This document shows positions 21,198 to 32,112 of a stretch of DNA of 64,000 bases, piece by piece. The number at the start of each line of letters is the position of its first letter. Position 1 is the first letter of the stretch. The notes under the pieces are model-generated. The model made no database searches and had not been told where the DNA came from. It saw only the letters and a list, made by a program, of their open reading frames with translations. A program made the translations under genes and the position numbers. The stretch is from Nothopassalora personata (Eukaryota; Ascomycota; Dothideomycetes; Mycosphaerellales; Mycosphaerellaceae): the NCBI GenBank assembly GCA_033816765.1, contig CM066295.1, positions 1,984,001 through 2,048,000 on the forward strand, given 5' to 3'.

Positions 21198-22849
21198 ATG
21201 CCGCCATCACGAGGCTCACGCATGCTAAGCCGTCTGGACCCTCAGCACCGCGTTGGCGACGACGCTGCTTATGCGAGCGTTGAGCACCTCATTGTCGACG
21301 ATGAGCCCCCGAAGCACTCGACGCGGGCCACGCGTACTGCCAGGCCAAACGTGTCGTACGACATGAAGGTATGCCTACAGTCACTGAGCTGCTGGCGCGC
21401 AATCGTCGGTCACCACTAACACCCTCTGCTTGGCAGTACCACCCTATGGACGCGGTGACGAGACCGAACATGCCAGCAACGCAACGCAATCGCTCAAAGT
21501 CCTTGAGCTTTGCTGATGATTTGGTACGTCATCGCGCTACGTCCTCGCCAGCCAACGCGAGCTGCTGAGGCATCGGCACTTCGTTCTCGGCTACAGCTAA
21601 CACGCCGCGTTTCGAAGGAGGATGACAGTGACGTCGACAGCCTGCATTCTTCATCACAGACAGCTCCGGGCAGTGACGGCTCTGTTGGCTCGTCGCACTC
21701 GGACACTTTCGCTGTTCGTGGTCCACCACCAGCCAAGAGGAAGAAGGACTCCCGAGCCAGTCGCCACTCGTCACGTAAGGAGGCACAGAAGTTTGTGGAC
21801 TACGACAGCAAGTCACACCCTTCTGATTATGGTACGTGCTTGTCTGTCGCGAGCGCCCATCGGTGGATCAGATGGGGTTCGATTGTCTGAAGCCTGCAAT
21901 GCTCGACGTGCCCCTCTCCACCCTCAGCGCCATTTCTGCGCAACCGATCTGGCTTCGGACCGAAGCTGACTAATCTTGACCAGGTATTCCTGGCTACAAG
22001 CATCGAGTGAAGTACACGCCGCCGACCGACAAAGACGGCACGTCTCTAAAGCAGAAGAAACGCAGATCAGATTCGCTGGGATCCGGAGGTGCCCAGCCAC
22101 CAATTCCGCCACGTTACCCTCGGAAGAAGCTCAAATCTCTGGGATCCGCCTCCAGCAACCTGGCTGTCAAGACTGCGTGGAAACGTGGCAGAGGCAGACC
22201 ACGAGAGAAGCAGCAACAGAACGCAAGCGATGAGATCAATGAGCTTGTCGAAGAAGCCATACGCGGCTCCCAGCATATTCCTTCTCTCAACAGCAGCGTT
22301 GCAGATTCTGACGATCTCGACGACGACATCGCCCTGGTCTTCGGCGGCGACGATGAGAGCGCATCAGCAGACTCAGGCAACAGCAGCAACACCCTGGATG
22401 TGACCACACCGGAATGCAGTACCCTCGCGTCATCTCACAAGATCCCCGACTTCATCCACAACCGCCATGCCTTCAAGCATGGCGCGGTACCACTTACGAC
22501 GGATGTAGCGTTTTCTATGCTACTGGAGGACTTCCGCAGTGATCATGATGCGGAGCTGAAGATTATCAAGCCATACATCGATCCTACTCGCATACCATCT
22601 CAGACCGAAGCCTTGAGCCTTGGAGCAGGAAATCCGGCGCGCAGTATCCTTACACAGTTGAGAGAAGCCATACCTGACAGCGAGGATGAGGAACAGAGCT
22701 CTGAGAACCACTTTGCTGAAGAGATAGCAATCACCGAACCGCGTGAGAATCATGGGTCGGATGGTTCAGTGCTCGGGAACCTGCCATTGCTGTCGAGTGG
22801 CCAGCGTTTCGAAGCGCCCCAGGACTGTGAGCCCTCCCCAAAATACTGA
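21198..22849 (+). CDS. AT-hook nuclear protein of unknown function
   Basis: Four exons, 21198-21368, 21437-21523, 21618-21831 and 21984-22849, encode 445 residues. Introns are 68, 94 and 152 bp, and the frame is kept through all of them. The third exon could start at 21597 instead, adding seven residues. The nearby CTAAC branch site favours 21618. The protein has SVEHLIVDDEPPK, a serine-rich acidic stretch, basic clusters (PPPAKRKKDSRASRHSSRK) and an AT-hook core at KRGRGRPREK about halfway along, which would bind the minor groove of AT-rich DNA. The C-terminal part has HKIPDFIHNRHAFKHGAVPL and a long helical region. It probably acts in chromatin or transcription; no enzyme domain is seen. 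Confidence 0.78.
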
Positions 22850-23033
22850 TCGTTCCAAGGGCACAAAATTGAAGCGCGCAACATTATATTGCTATCGCTG
22901 ACACAGAGAGAAAGGGAGGGTGAGGAAGCGCTACAACATTGCTGTATCGTGTAGTCATGTATGAACCATGTACATCAACGACCTGACCCTACATGCCCAG
23001 TAAAATGACGTGTGGCCATTGGTCCATGTACCT

Positions 23034-24770
23034 CTATAACGTGTAGATGAAATCTGGCCTGTTATCTCCAGCGATCCACTTCTCTTCCTCGGTCTTGCCA
23101 TCGTGCATGTTATCCCGCTTGCCAGATAGACGGCGACGGTTCTCGAGAGCCAACATCGTGTACATGAAAACAGTGCCGCCGAGGAGGCACACCACGAGGT
23201 ACGCAAGCACTGTGCCGTGACCAGTGTAGTAGCGCGGTCGCTCGTTCCTGATGTAGATGTTCGACGACACCACACCGTTGAGATTGCCCCAGCCTGCAGA
23301 AGCATAAAACGGATTAGGTCTTGATCATCCGAGATCTCGTTTCTCACAGGCCACACAGTATCAACTTACCGACGACGATACCAATAATCACACCGCGCTT
23401 GTACACGCCTTCGATATTATTCGAGGCCCACGTGAGAGTATTGGGGATGGTTGGGTAGATTCCTGCGGCCCCGAGGAAAGTGCCAGCGTACTGGATGTGA
23501 GGGTCTTGGGACGCTATCAACATGGTGAAGCCAACGATCGACAGGGAGACGGTAGCCATGTTGCAGATTCCACGCTGGCGGGTCTTATCCGCGATCCAGC
23601 CGACAAGGATTGTCATCGTGGCGGCCACGGCGTACGGCGGGACGGAGAGGAGTTGCGCGCGGGTGCCCTGGTAACCCATACCAGCGAGGATGGTTGGGAG
23701 GAAGAGCGAGAAGGCGTAGAGGGGGCAGAGGTTGCCCATGTAAATGAGTGCGTAGCCCCAGCACTTCCAGTCCTTCAGAGCAGCGATGATGTGGCGCTTG
23801 TCGTATTCTTCGCCGGTGCTTGACTGGTTGTCGGCGGCGAGGCGGCGGCGGACACGAAGGCGCTCGTCTGGCGTAAGGAAGCCAGCAGTGTCTGGCCAAT
23901 TGAAGACCATCCACCAGCAGAAAGCGCCGACGAACATGGTGGCCAAACCTTCGATGATGAAGATCCTGTCACAAGTTAGCTATGGACTTCCGGTATCACG
24001 ATAAGATCTGATACTCACCATGCCCAGCCATCCTTGCCACCAAGACCATCCATTTTCGCAATGGCTGCAGCGAGCAGGCCGCCAAAGGAGCCAGCGAGTG
24101 CAGCAGCCGAGAAGAATGTCGCAGCACGAAGACCAAGCTCGGATCTCTTATACCAGCAGGAAAGATAGTAGTTGACGCCAGGGAACAGGCCAGCCTCAGC
24201 GAGACCAAGGATGAAACGACAGGCCAAGAGTCCGCCGTAGTTCGTAACGAGACCCATCATGGTCATAATCAATCCCCAAAGCAGAATGATGGCCGTGAAG
24301 AATACTCGCGGTGTCATCTTCTTGAGCAGCACGTTCGTCACAGGCTCTGCGAGGGCGTAGGAGATAAAGAAGATGGTCAGGGTGTTGTTGTAGTCGTGAC
24401 CTGCCATGCCGAGATCATCTTCCATACCAGCGAGGCGTGCATTTCCAATGTTCGTTCGGTCCAAGAAAGACAGAAGATAGAGCAGGCAGAGCCATGGGAT
24501 GAGCCAGAGGTCGACCTTTCGCATTAACTTCTTGTCCTTGAAGGTTGGTCAGTACTGCTCATGCTGCTTGTGAGTATCTCTACTAACCAAAGCCGCCCTC
24601 TCCTCATCGGTAGCACCCTCATCAGGATCAGGGATCGAAGACAGAGGGTCAACACCGGTGGGAGTCTCTTTCAAACTGACTTCAGAAGAACCCGCCTCTT
24701 TCTCAAGAGCATGCTCATGATGATCCTTCAGGCCAGGCTGCCATGTCGCAACTGGCACTTGAGCTGTCAT
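23034..24770 (-). CDS. MFS transporter, anion:cation symporter (Dal5/allantoate permease-like) family
   Basis: Four minus-strand exons, 24588-24770, 24019-24536, 23370-23965 and 23034-23293, encode 518 residues. Introns are 51, 53 and 76 bp. The protein has about twelve membrane helices with a short acidic N-terminal tail. Helix 1 contains WLIPWLCLLYLLSFLDRTNI followed by GNARLAGM, the hallmark of the fungal ACS family that carries allantoate, nicotinate, pantothenate and other organic anions with protons. Later signatures are RFILGLAEAGLFPGVNYYLS, WYKRSELGLR and GIYPTIPNTLTWASNNIEG. The C-terminus is cytosolic and charged. Substrate cannot be told from sequence. Start chosen at the first ATG; an upstream GTG frame is not needed. 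Confidence 0.93.
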
Positions 24771-26054
24771 CGTCGAAGAGTAAGTAGCGAACACCTACCT
24801 TATACAGCAACAACAGAAGCAGACGTCAGACCACAGGACCTACGACCGGGAGGCTGAGAACTCTTATACCGCCCCCTCGCAAACCTTTCAGCACAGCTCG
24901 CTCCCGTAGGCCCTTTTTCGCCAATCTCGGCTGTCAAATTGTACCGTACTGGGGTCAAGACATGTGACCTGCTGGGACAACGACAAAGGCCTGGCGTGCC
25001 CCTGCAACAAAGGAACTACAGCTCGTGGCAAGCCATCGCGTGCAACCAACGTGGCGCTCACGCGCATTACGCATTGATGCCAAGGCACTTGATAAGGCTA
25101 CCCGACGTGCATCAGCTAGTGCACTGTCCAATCCCCAGAGTCCTTTCCCCATGGGCAACACTCGCTAGTCCGACCAGGATATGCACATGGGGAGCGCATG
25201 TCGCGAGGCACTGTATGTGACGGCGGGACGGTGCTGGATGGCCAAGACAAGATGCAGCCTGCTTTCCGATGGGAGTTCAAAATTCTGCACGCCAAGATTC
25301 TGCCAATGCTTGAACACGGCGTGTTGCCCATCTTCAGCCCGGGATGGGGGCCGGTAGAATCTGTGACGCTGGGATAGCTATTTAGCCTACATGCTGTCGC
25401 GCCGTCAAGAAGCCCATGAAGCCTTGGATGTAAGCCGTGTGGCGTTGCGTTTGTGGTGTTCGGATGGATGGATGGGGGGGGGGGGGGAGGCAAAGGTGGG
25501 AGGTCAAGAGTCGGGAGGAGTTCCCAAGATGAAGCCACTTCGGGAGTTTGAGGGGAGTTGTACCTTCTTGGAAGTCTTGGAGAACCACACATTCATTCCA
25601 CTATGCACGTCTAAGTTCTGCATCGACCGTCGTTGAACGTTCGCAGGACTATAGCTACACACGAGCCATGTATGTGAGTCGCACCAAGATCATCTGGCTC
25701 GATATCTGGCTATGCGGCCTTGGGACTGTGGTAGCGCACATCTTGAGATCGTGCTGTCGCATGCTATCAGGAGAACATCACAAGACAAGTGAATTCAGAG
25801 AAATCTTGAACTCCTCGCTTCAAAAACTACATAGACGTACAGTAGTACAGCAAAAAAAGTGTTTATCAGTCCAAAAAAGCGTATGCGGCGCTCCACTCCT
25901 GACACTGCATTCACACCCCAAGCTGGCTTGCGAATGCTTCAGCCAAACGTCCACCTCCACTCAAGCACCATGCGCTCTGCTCATCAAGTGAATCGGTACA
26001 CCTCAGCGATCGCGCGGATCCCGAAGTTGGCGGCAAAGGAGGTGTCGCAGGTAC
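24771..26054. other. Intergenic region, about 1.3 kb
   Basis: No recognised gene. A homopolymer of 14 G lies at 25474-25487. The 3' end, about 25800-26054, is A-rich and probably holds the 3' untranslated region of the large RGG protein gene on the minus strand. Confidence 0.5.
25474..25487. repeat. Poly-G homopolymer, 14 bp
   Basis: Fourteen consecutive G on the plus strand. It can form G-quadruplex-like structures and is prone to assembly length errors. Confidence 0.95.
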
Positions 26055-29000
26055 CTAACCTTCAGTCTTGATAGGCGTCGCTGTCTGAGCGGCTGTGTTC
26101 TCACCGTCGTTCCCTCGCCCGCCACGTGCGCCACGACCACGTCCACGTCCGCCTCGTGGTCGACTTGGCTTCTTGTCGGCCTCATCTGTCAGCATTGCAA
26201 AGAAGTTCTTGCTAGCATCGGCAGGAATGTCGGTGACAGGTGCATTCGATGGCTGTCGCGATGGCTGTTGGCGTGCTGGCTTCTGAACAGAGTCCTTCTT
26301 CGTGGACTCGTTCGCGAGAGTAGCAGGTGCTGGAGAAGCGGGAGTGCTGCTCTCCTTACCCGGCTTGTTCCGGTTCCACTTGCCAGGTGGCGTGCGGTCC
26401 TGTAACTCTGGACGATCCTTAAGATGATCGGCTTTGCGGAACTCCTTCTTCTCTGGCTTGACGTAGTTCTCCATGCCAGGTGTGATGATCAGCTTGTTGT
26501 GGAACCGGGTACCAGGAATGGTGACAAAGTAGCCCTGAGGATGCTTCCAGAAGAAAATATCGGCGGCACCCTGCGTCTCCATGGGCTTCTGTACTCTCGA
26601 ATTTGCGAATTCGCGGTTGCGAGCAGGTAACGGCGCCCTGTTGTAGGAAGTGTTACGTGGGATGCGGACAGGTGGCATTGAACCAAAGCCACGCTCTTCG
26701 TTGAAAATCTCGTCAGTAGTCGGCTTCGTTACAACCTCTTTGCTGCTGTCAATCACGAAGCCCTCTTGACTCTTGGCCTTGCGCGCCTGTGGCAGAGACA
26801 CGGTAGCTCCAGTTGGGACCTGCTCATCGAGCTGTATTCGACTGGACGATGCTACCGCGAGAGACGCACTGTGTGCTTTGGGCGGTGTCTTCGGGGGCGA
26901 TGGAGGGGTCTCAGTTTGAATAACAGCCCTGCCCAGCAGGCCATTGAAGCGTCTCTGCCAATCTGGAGTCATAGCGATAGGACGCGCACCCGGCGGACCA
27001 TACGGGTTGGTAGCTGGACGCATTGGCATCAAGACTGAGCTGCCGGTCGCAAGAGGTGGCAACGGTCCTGAGGGCGACGTTGGCGGCAGCTTGACCCTAG
27101 CAGGCGGGGGCGGAAGCTTGACATGCGGTCGCTGAGTGTCCCCATCATTAACCGGGTGAGACTCGGTGTCCGGTGGAGGGGCCGACTGATCCATGGAGTT
27201 AATGACTGGGGCAAGGGGTGCGGTTGGGAAGTTGGCGCTGACTTGATATGCAGTGAATGACTGTCTCGTTTGTGGTGTGCCAATAGGTGGCTGTGCAGGC
27301 AGCATACCACCATGAGCTGGATTCTGCGATCCGTCAGGGATGCGAACCTGGTTTTCAGTTGCATGCTTCCAGCTGTCTTGCGTGGGTGTCGATGTGGTGA
27401 CTGGTGCTTGGGGTTGCGTCTGTGTAGATGGAGGCGCCGGATGGAGCGACGACACGGTCCGGGAGCCTTGAGCATCGTGGATTGTATACTCCGTTTTTGC
27501 GTATCGACGTGGACCACCGAGAGCACCTTGGTCCGTCGAAGTCTGCTTGAACGTCTCCTTGAAACGGTTCTCGGAAGGCTTGACGGGTGCGTTCATTTCA
27601 CGCTTGCGGCGCTCTTCGGCTGCTGCGGCCTCTGCCGAGTACGCGCCAGGTAGATTGTCGGCTGCATTCTTCCACGCAGCGATAGTGTCGCCATGTTGCT
27701 GCGACGGCGGCTGCTGCTGTTGCGTTCTGGAAGGGGGTCCGATAGGCCCTGGTGGATGCACAGGCCGGCCAACCCCAGGCGCGGGCGAAATGCCATTCAG
27801 TCGTGCTTGCTGGGCAAACGGATCTGATATCGATTCCATGCCAGGAGGTCCGAAAGTGCGCTGCTGTTCCACCAACGACTGCTGTTGGAGGCTAGGAGAA
27901 CGAGCCTCTTGACTGAAGCCAGATTGAGGACTGATGCGAGCGGAGGTTGGTGGACGACCCATTCCAGGTGGAGGGGGCAATCCAGTCTGCTGCGCCAAGG
28001 GCATAGGGGCAAAACTGCTGTTGCTGTCGAATGTACCATTACCGATGCCTGATGAGCCCCAAACGTTAGTACTGGGCGTCGTGGTGGGCCATGGTGTGAA
28101 TTGACCCTCGGCGAGGTTTGGTGACCGACCAAATGGCTGCTGCTTGCGATCGCCGGGCGAAGAGTACGAGGATGGCGCCTTGTATTGTGACTGCTGTTGC
28201 TGGTAGGGAGCACGATTGTTCGCTCTCGGCGAGAGATGCATTCTAGACGCTTGTCGCTGCTGTGGTTCCGCGGCGACAGGTCTGTCAGACTGGCCGGCAG
28301 GCAGCGGCTTCGTGGGCAGTGGTGAAGGCAGGTGGTCGGCAAGTGTTTCAATTTGGGCCATCTCTGGCGGTGGTGGGAGAGATTGTCCTTCGAGTGGTGA
28401 AGCGGCCTTTGCAGATGCCATTGCGCGTTCGGCAGGTTGAGGTTGCGCATCGGGGCTGGTCGCGGTTGCAGCCTCTGCAGGCTTTTCCGCGGTGGGCGCC
28501 TCTTTGGCCTTGGCGGCTACTGCAGCAGCTTCCGCCTCGCGCTCTTTCTTCGATTTGCCCACGCCCTCGAGTGCCGCTAGCTTTGCCCGTAGACGCTCTT
28601 GCTTCGCAGCTGCTTCCTTCTGCTCCTCTTCTTTGCGGCGCTTGATAGCTTCCTCTCGCTTCTCAGCCATGAGCCGCTTCTGGACCTCTACAGGATCTTC
28701 CTGTAGAACTGCGGGTTCTGCTGGCTGAGCGCCGGCTTCGGGAGGGGGTGGCAGCTGTTGATCCCAGGCAGACTGTTGTGAGAAAGATGGCCTAACGTAA
28801 TCACCGCGCGCTGCCTTGGTAGATCCGACATCAGGTACAGTCTCGGGAGTGCCTGCAAGCTCTGGTCGTTGGCTGACCGACATGCGCCTAGGAGGAGGCA
28901 TACTGCCCTGGCTGACACTAGAGCCCCGGCGTCTGCCCCAGCTGCCATCTGCTTGGGAGGAGGTTCGTGATTGGAATGCTGCAGATGCTTCCGCAGGTGA

Positions 29001-30506
29001 CTGTGCCGCTTGTCCACCACGCTGTAAAAGAGCTGGCTTCTGGAAACCAGCCTGCGGTCTGCTAGATCGCCGGCCTTCAGGGGCTTGTTCATAGCGGCCA
29101 TTAGTGGAGTTGAATAGCTCTCGATGGCCTCCCTCACCTTCTCTCCATGATCGGTCGAACGTGTCTGCTGCGATCTCGCGCACGGGTGGTGGTGGACCAT
29201 TATCGTAAGCTCGCGCATCTTGGGAAGCCATCGGTGGAGGCGGCATGGCTTGCTGTTGAGTGGGAGGGTTGATGGGAGCCACGGCCTCTGGCTTCGGAAT
29301 CGCTGCCCAAGGTGACTTGGCGGGCGCTGGTGCCGGGCTCTTTGCCTTCAATGACAGCTTGTCCTTATCTGAGCCCGGACATGGCGCGCCCGGAGTGCTC
29401 GCTTTGACCCGCGCTGCGCCGACGCCTGGTTTCAGGATTCTCATCTGTTGCTCGGCTCCAGCTCGCTCTGATTTCAAGGCAAGTCTCGGCCGTACTCCAT
29501 CTGCAGGCTTTGGCAATGGTGCGGCTGCAGGCTTCTGCTCTCTCGTCGGCGGTGGCGTAGGCTCTGGTGCAATCGTTGACTTCGTGCCGTCCATCCACAC
29601 CACTGCCTCCGGTGCCCAATCATCTTCGTCATCGTCGATGTCAGCCCACTTCGGCTCCTTGCCGTCGCCATCTGTCTGCAGGCGAGTCGCGAGATGGATG
29701 CCGTACTGCTGCTTTAGCTCTTCGTCTGTAAACTGTCTTGGAGGTGCTTGTGGTTGTGGCCGATTCTTGTTCCAGACCTTGCTGGCATCTGGACCACTTG
29801 CAGGTTCTGCACCAACACGAGACTTCTGCAAATTGGCCAAAGAAGCTCCAGTCTTCGCGATCAAGCGCGGCTTGTTCGCAAGAGCAGTAGGCGCCGTAGC
29901 TGCGCTTGGTTTCTCGCCGATCTTGGCAGTAGACGGTGCTGCTGGGGCGATCTTGTTCATGAAGCTCTTGGTCGCAGTCACTTTGCTAAAGGTGGTAGGC
30001 TTCTTGACGGAGTTGCTGCGCGCGTGATGCTTACTGTCCTGCGCCATGCCCGCCTTGCTGCCATCTGTATCCGAGTTCAGGCTGATGTCCACCGAAATGT
30101 CCGCGTTGCTCCTAACTTCATCCGCTGGACCGTCTCCTTGACTGGCATCATCGCGCACACCATTGACCTGCTCGCTGTGTCCTGCTCCATCCTTCTGCTC
30201 GGTCGACGGAGCTGAATCCTGCGCGGGTACATCTGCAGCATCACCAGCACTTGGCTCTGCTGCTCCTGTAGCCGCATCAGATCCAGACATGTCCTTCTCG
30301 GTCGGGTCGCGGGCGCTTGTGATGGACTCGATGAGGCTCTCTACGGGATGAGGCGCCTCGGCGGTGTTCTTGGTGGGTGGCTGTGAGGTTTGGGTGCCGC
30401 TGGCGGCAGACTCGGTGGTGGTTGGGTTCACGGCGGCGTCGACCAGCGGCGAACCGCTCGTCGACTGTTCGTTGTTTACCACATTGTGGCTATGCTGCTC
30501 TGCCAT
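26055..30506 (-). CDS. Large low-complexity RGG-tailed protein, putative RNA-associated
   Basis: A single exon encoding 1483 residues from the ATG at 30506. The frame stays open to a GTG at 30656, with another ATG at 30605, but the MAEQHSHNVV start follows a normal A-rich leader. A Ser/Thr/Ala-rich N-terminus is followed by RQFTDEELKQQYGIHLATRL and KWADIDDDEDDWAPEAVVWM, a conserved fungal motif. The centre has a lysine/glutamate coiled coil (EVQKRLMAEKREEAIKRRKE) and very long Pro/Gln-rich tracts. Near the end are FFWKHPQGYFVTIPGTRFHN and KLIITPGMENYVKPEKK, then an RGG/RGR cluster typical of RNA-binding proteins. Overall design resembles stress-granule or translation regulators of the PRRC2/GIGYF kind. 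Family membership is not established. Confidence 0.8.
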   Translation of the reverse strand: MAEQHSHNVVNNEQSTSGSPLVDAAVNPTTTESAASGTQTSQPPTKNTAEAPHPVESLIESITSARDPTEKDMSGSDAATGAAEPSAGDAADVPAQDSAPSTEQKDGAGHSEQVNGVRDDASQGDGPADEVRSNADISVDISLNSDTDGSKAGMAQDSKHHARSNSVKKPTTFSKVTATKSFMNKIAPAAPSTAKIGEKPSAATAPTALANKPRLIAKTGASLANLQKSRVGAEPASGPDASKVWNKNRPQPQAPPRQFTDEELKQQYGIHLATRLQTDGDGKEPKWADIDDDEDDWAPEAVVWMDGTKSTIAPEPTPPPTREQKPAAAPLPKPADGVRPRLALKSERAGAEQQMRILKPGVGAARVKASTPGAPCPGSDKDKLSLKAKSPAPAPAKSPWAAIPKPEAVAPINPPTQQQAMPPPPMASQDARAYDNGPPPPVREIAADTFDRSWREGEGGHRELFNSTNGRYEQAPEGRRSSRPQAGFQKPALLQRGGQAAQSPAEASAAFQSRTSSQADGSWGRRRGSSVSQGSMPPPRRMSVSQRPELAGTPETVPDVGSTKAARGDYVRPSFSQQSAWDQQLPPPPEAGAQPAEPAVLQEDPVEVQKRLMAEKREEAIKRRKEEEQKEAAAKQERLRAKLAALEGVGKSKKEREAEAAAVAAKAKEAPTAEKPAEAATATSPDAQPQPAERAMASAKAASPLEGQSLPPPPEMAQIETLADHLPSPLPTKPLPAGQSDRPVAAEPQQRQASRMHLSPRANNRAPYQQQQSQYKAPSSYSSPGDRKQQPFGRSPNLAEGQFTPWPTTTPSTNVWGSSGIGNGTFDSNSSFAPMPLAQQTGLPPPPGMGRPPTSARISPQSGFSQEARSPSLQQQSLVEQQRTFGPPGMESISDPFAQQARLNGISPAPGVGRPVHPPGPIGPPSRTQQQQPPSQQHGDTIAAWKNAADNLPGAYSAEAAAAEERRKREMNAPVKPSENRFKETFKQTSTDQGALGGPRRYAKTEYTIHDAQGSRTVSSLHPAPPSTQTQPQAPVTTSTPTQDSWKHATENQVRIPDGSQNPAHGGMLPAQPPIGTPQTRQSFTAYQVSANFPTAPLAPVINSMDQSAPPPDTESHPVNDGDTQRPHVKLPPPPARVKLPPTSPSGPLPPLATGSSVLMPMRPATNPYGPPGARPIAMTPDWQRRFNGLLGRAVIQTETPPSPPKTPPKAHSASLAVASSSRIQLDEQVPTGATVSLPQARKAKSQEGFVIDSSKEVVTKPTTDEIFNEERGFGSMPPVRIPRNTSYNRAPLPARNREFANSRVQKPMETQGAADIFFWKHPQGYFVTIPGTRFHNKLIITPGMENYVKPEKKEFRKADHLKDRPELQDRTPPGKWNRNKPGKESSTPASPAPATLANESTKKDSVQKPARQQPSRQPSNAPVTDIPADASKNFFAMLTDEADKKPSRPRGGRGRGRGARGGRGNDGENTAAQTATPIKTEG

Positions 30507-31305
30507 AACAGTATTCTGGTCTGCGGAGGGCGAAGATTGCTGGTCAGAATGTGCTTTACATAAAGGTGCTGCTGAAGGGGTGTTGCATGGAAGATCCGGA
30601 CGCATTCTCCGCCGCGGCGCACGCAGCGCCAGGCGAAGGGCGAAAGGCGCAGTCACGCGACGATGTTAGAACGCTCCTTCTCGAGTGAAAGCGAGTACGT
30701 TACTGAAAGGGTGAGATGTACCTAATGTCAGAACGCTGTGTCCGCCACGGCTGTGTGCGCCTTCTCGTGCTTGTGCGGACAAGGCGAAGGAAGCCTGCTG
30801 TGCAGTTCTCGGTGGTCGCTGGTCTCGAGACTGGTAGAAGGTGCCGGTGTTGGTGTTCGGGTGCGACTGATGGGAAGGAACGCTTCCGGCTCTCGCTTGC
30901 GCGGAGGTGTGAGGTGTGAGAGGTGCGTATGGATGAGGCGGTAGTCGGTGTCGCAAAGGTGGCACGAGAGCTGGAGTCGAGGTGCGTACTAGATCCGAAG
31001 CCAGAACGGGATTGTCCGAGCGCAGCGCAGAAGTCACTGAAACATGGCGGAAACGTGGACAAAGCGAGACTGGACACTTTATCGTAACACACGATTCATT
31101 TCAGACAGCACGCCGTTTCCTCGGAGTCATACCACTAAGTACGTACCACTCCACGGAAGGCAATGTCACGTGACCCGCTCGGGGCACATGATGCTTGAAC
31201 AGAACAAAGGAGACTTGGTGGCCTCGCAGGGCTGGATGCTGTCTAATATGTACAGATACTCCTTCGCTTAGCCTTGCTCTACCTTATCTGATTCATCGTG
31301 TAGCT
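30507..31305. promoter_or_regulatory. Promoter and leader of the RGG protein gene; ATP17 3' flank
   Basis: About 800 bp. The minus-strand frame of the RGG gene is open from 30507 to 30656 but lacks a strong start. Pyrimidine-rich segments on the minus strand at 30700-31000 look like a fungal 5' leader. No other gene was recognised. Confidence 0.45.
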
Positions 31306-31919
31306 CTAGTGAGCGTTGTTCTTGTGGTGACCTGCTGCAAATCAGTACTTCTCTCCTGGCCTAGAAGTCTGTGGGACCACTTACGAAGATGGAAGTAGTA
31401 GTTCTGTGCATATCCGAGGAGGATCAAGCCGCCGATGACGTGGACGATTGCTGTTCATGCCCGTTAGTACAGGCTCAGCCATTCATTGCTTGGCTTCATG
31501 TCCTGCTAATTTCCTACTTCTTCTGCTCCCTGGGTGGACTCACGCATTGGACTTGGCTTGGCTCCCATGTATCTGGCCTGGTATCTCTGAAAAAGGCCGC
31601 TTGGCTTCGGTGCTGGAGCAGCGCCGCGTGGGAGCTTCTCGTAGAATCCGACAACGTTCTGCATGCGCGCAGCGTCTGCGGCACCGCCGATAGCCTACAG
31701 TCATCCATGTCAGCGTCCACTTTCTCACTCGCATAACTCTTCGCTGCGTATGTGTTCGCGTGTCAATCATTGTCGCATCGTCGCGCTGGAAATGTGCCGA
31801 AGGGAGGTAGCCGGAGGAGGACGTACGCTGGGCGAGGCAATCTTGGTACAACGTCAGCTTGTATCATCCACTAAATCATGAGCAAACCATACCTTTGGTG
31901 GAATTATTGAGGATACCAT
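31306..31919 (-). CDS. ATP17: Mitochondrial ATP synthase subunit f
   Basis: Five short minus-strand exons, 31893-31919, 31827-31841, 31544-31694, 31385-31450 and 31306-31331, encode 94 residues. Introns are 51, 132, 93 and 53 bp. Exons of 27, 15 and 26 bp make this gene easy to miss. The protein reads MVSSIIPPK, IASPS, then GGAADAARMQNVVGFYEKLP, SGLFQRYQARYMGAKPSP, a single membrane helix IVHVIGGLILLGYAQNYYFH and a short basic tail. This matches fungal subunit f, a one-helix protein of the Fo stator in the inner mitochondrial membrane. The splice sites all follow GT-AG and keep the conserved order. It is divergent from the complex I gene at 32113. Confidence 0.92.
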
Positions 31920-32112
31920 GGCTGCAGTTTGTGGTGCGGGAGGTGCTCTTGAAAGGTGCTGCCGTCGTGAAGTGAGATGCTTCAATGCGATGACGGGATT
32001 AGCCGCCGTTCGGAGCATCGGCAGCTCCAGTCGATGTTCGCTTACCACTGCATTCGCCTGAGACAGCAGCAGCAACATCACTACGGACTGCTCAGTCCAT
32101 ATACAACACAAC
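31920..32112. promoter_or_regulatory. 193-bp bidirectional promoter shared by ATP17 and the NDUFS4 homologue
   Basis: The start codons of two nuclear genes for oxidative phosphorylation lie only 193 bp apart on opposite strands. All core promoter and regulatory sites for both must fit in this space or overlap the genes. Confidence 0.7.

Noticed and set aside
29260..30027. A 255-codon plus-strand frame
   Set aside because: It is antisense to the large RGG protein, whose long open frame and composition make it the real gene.
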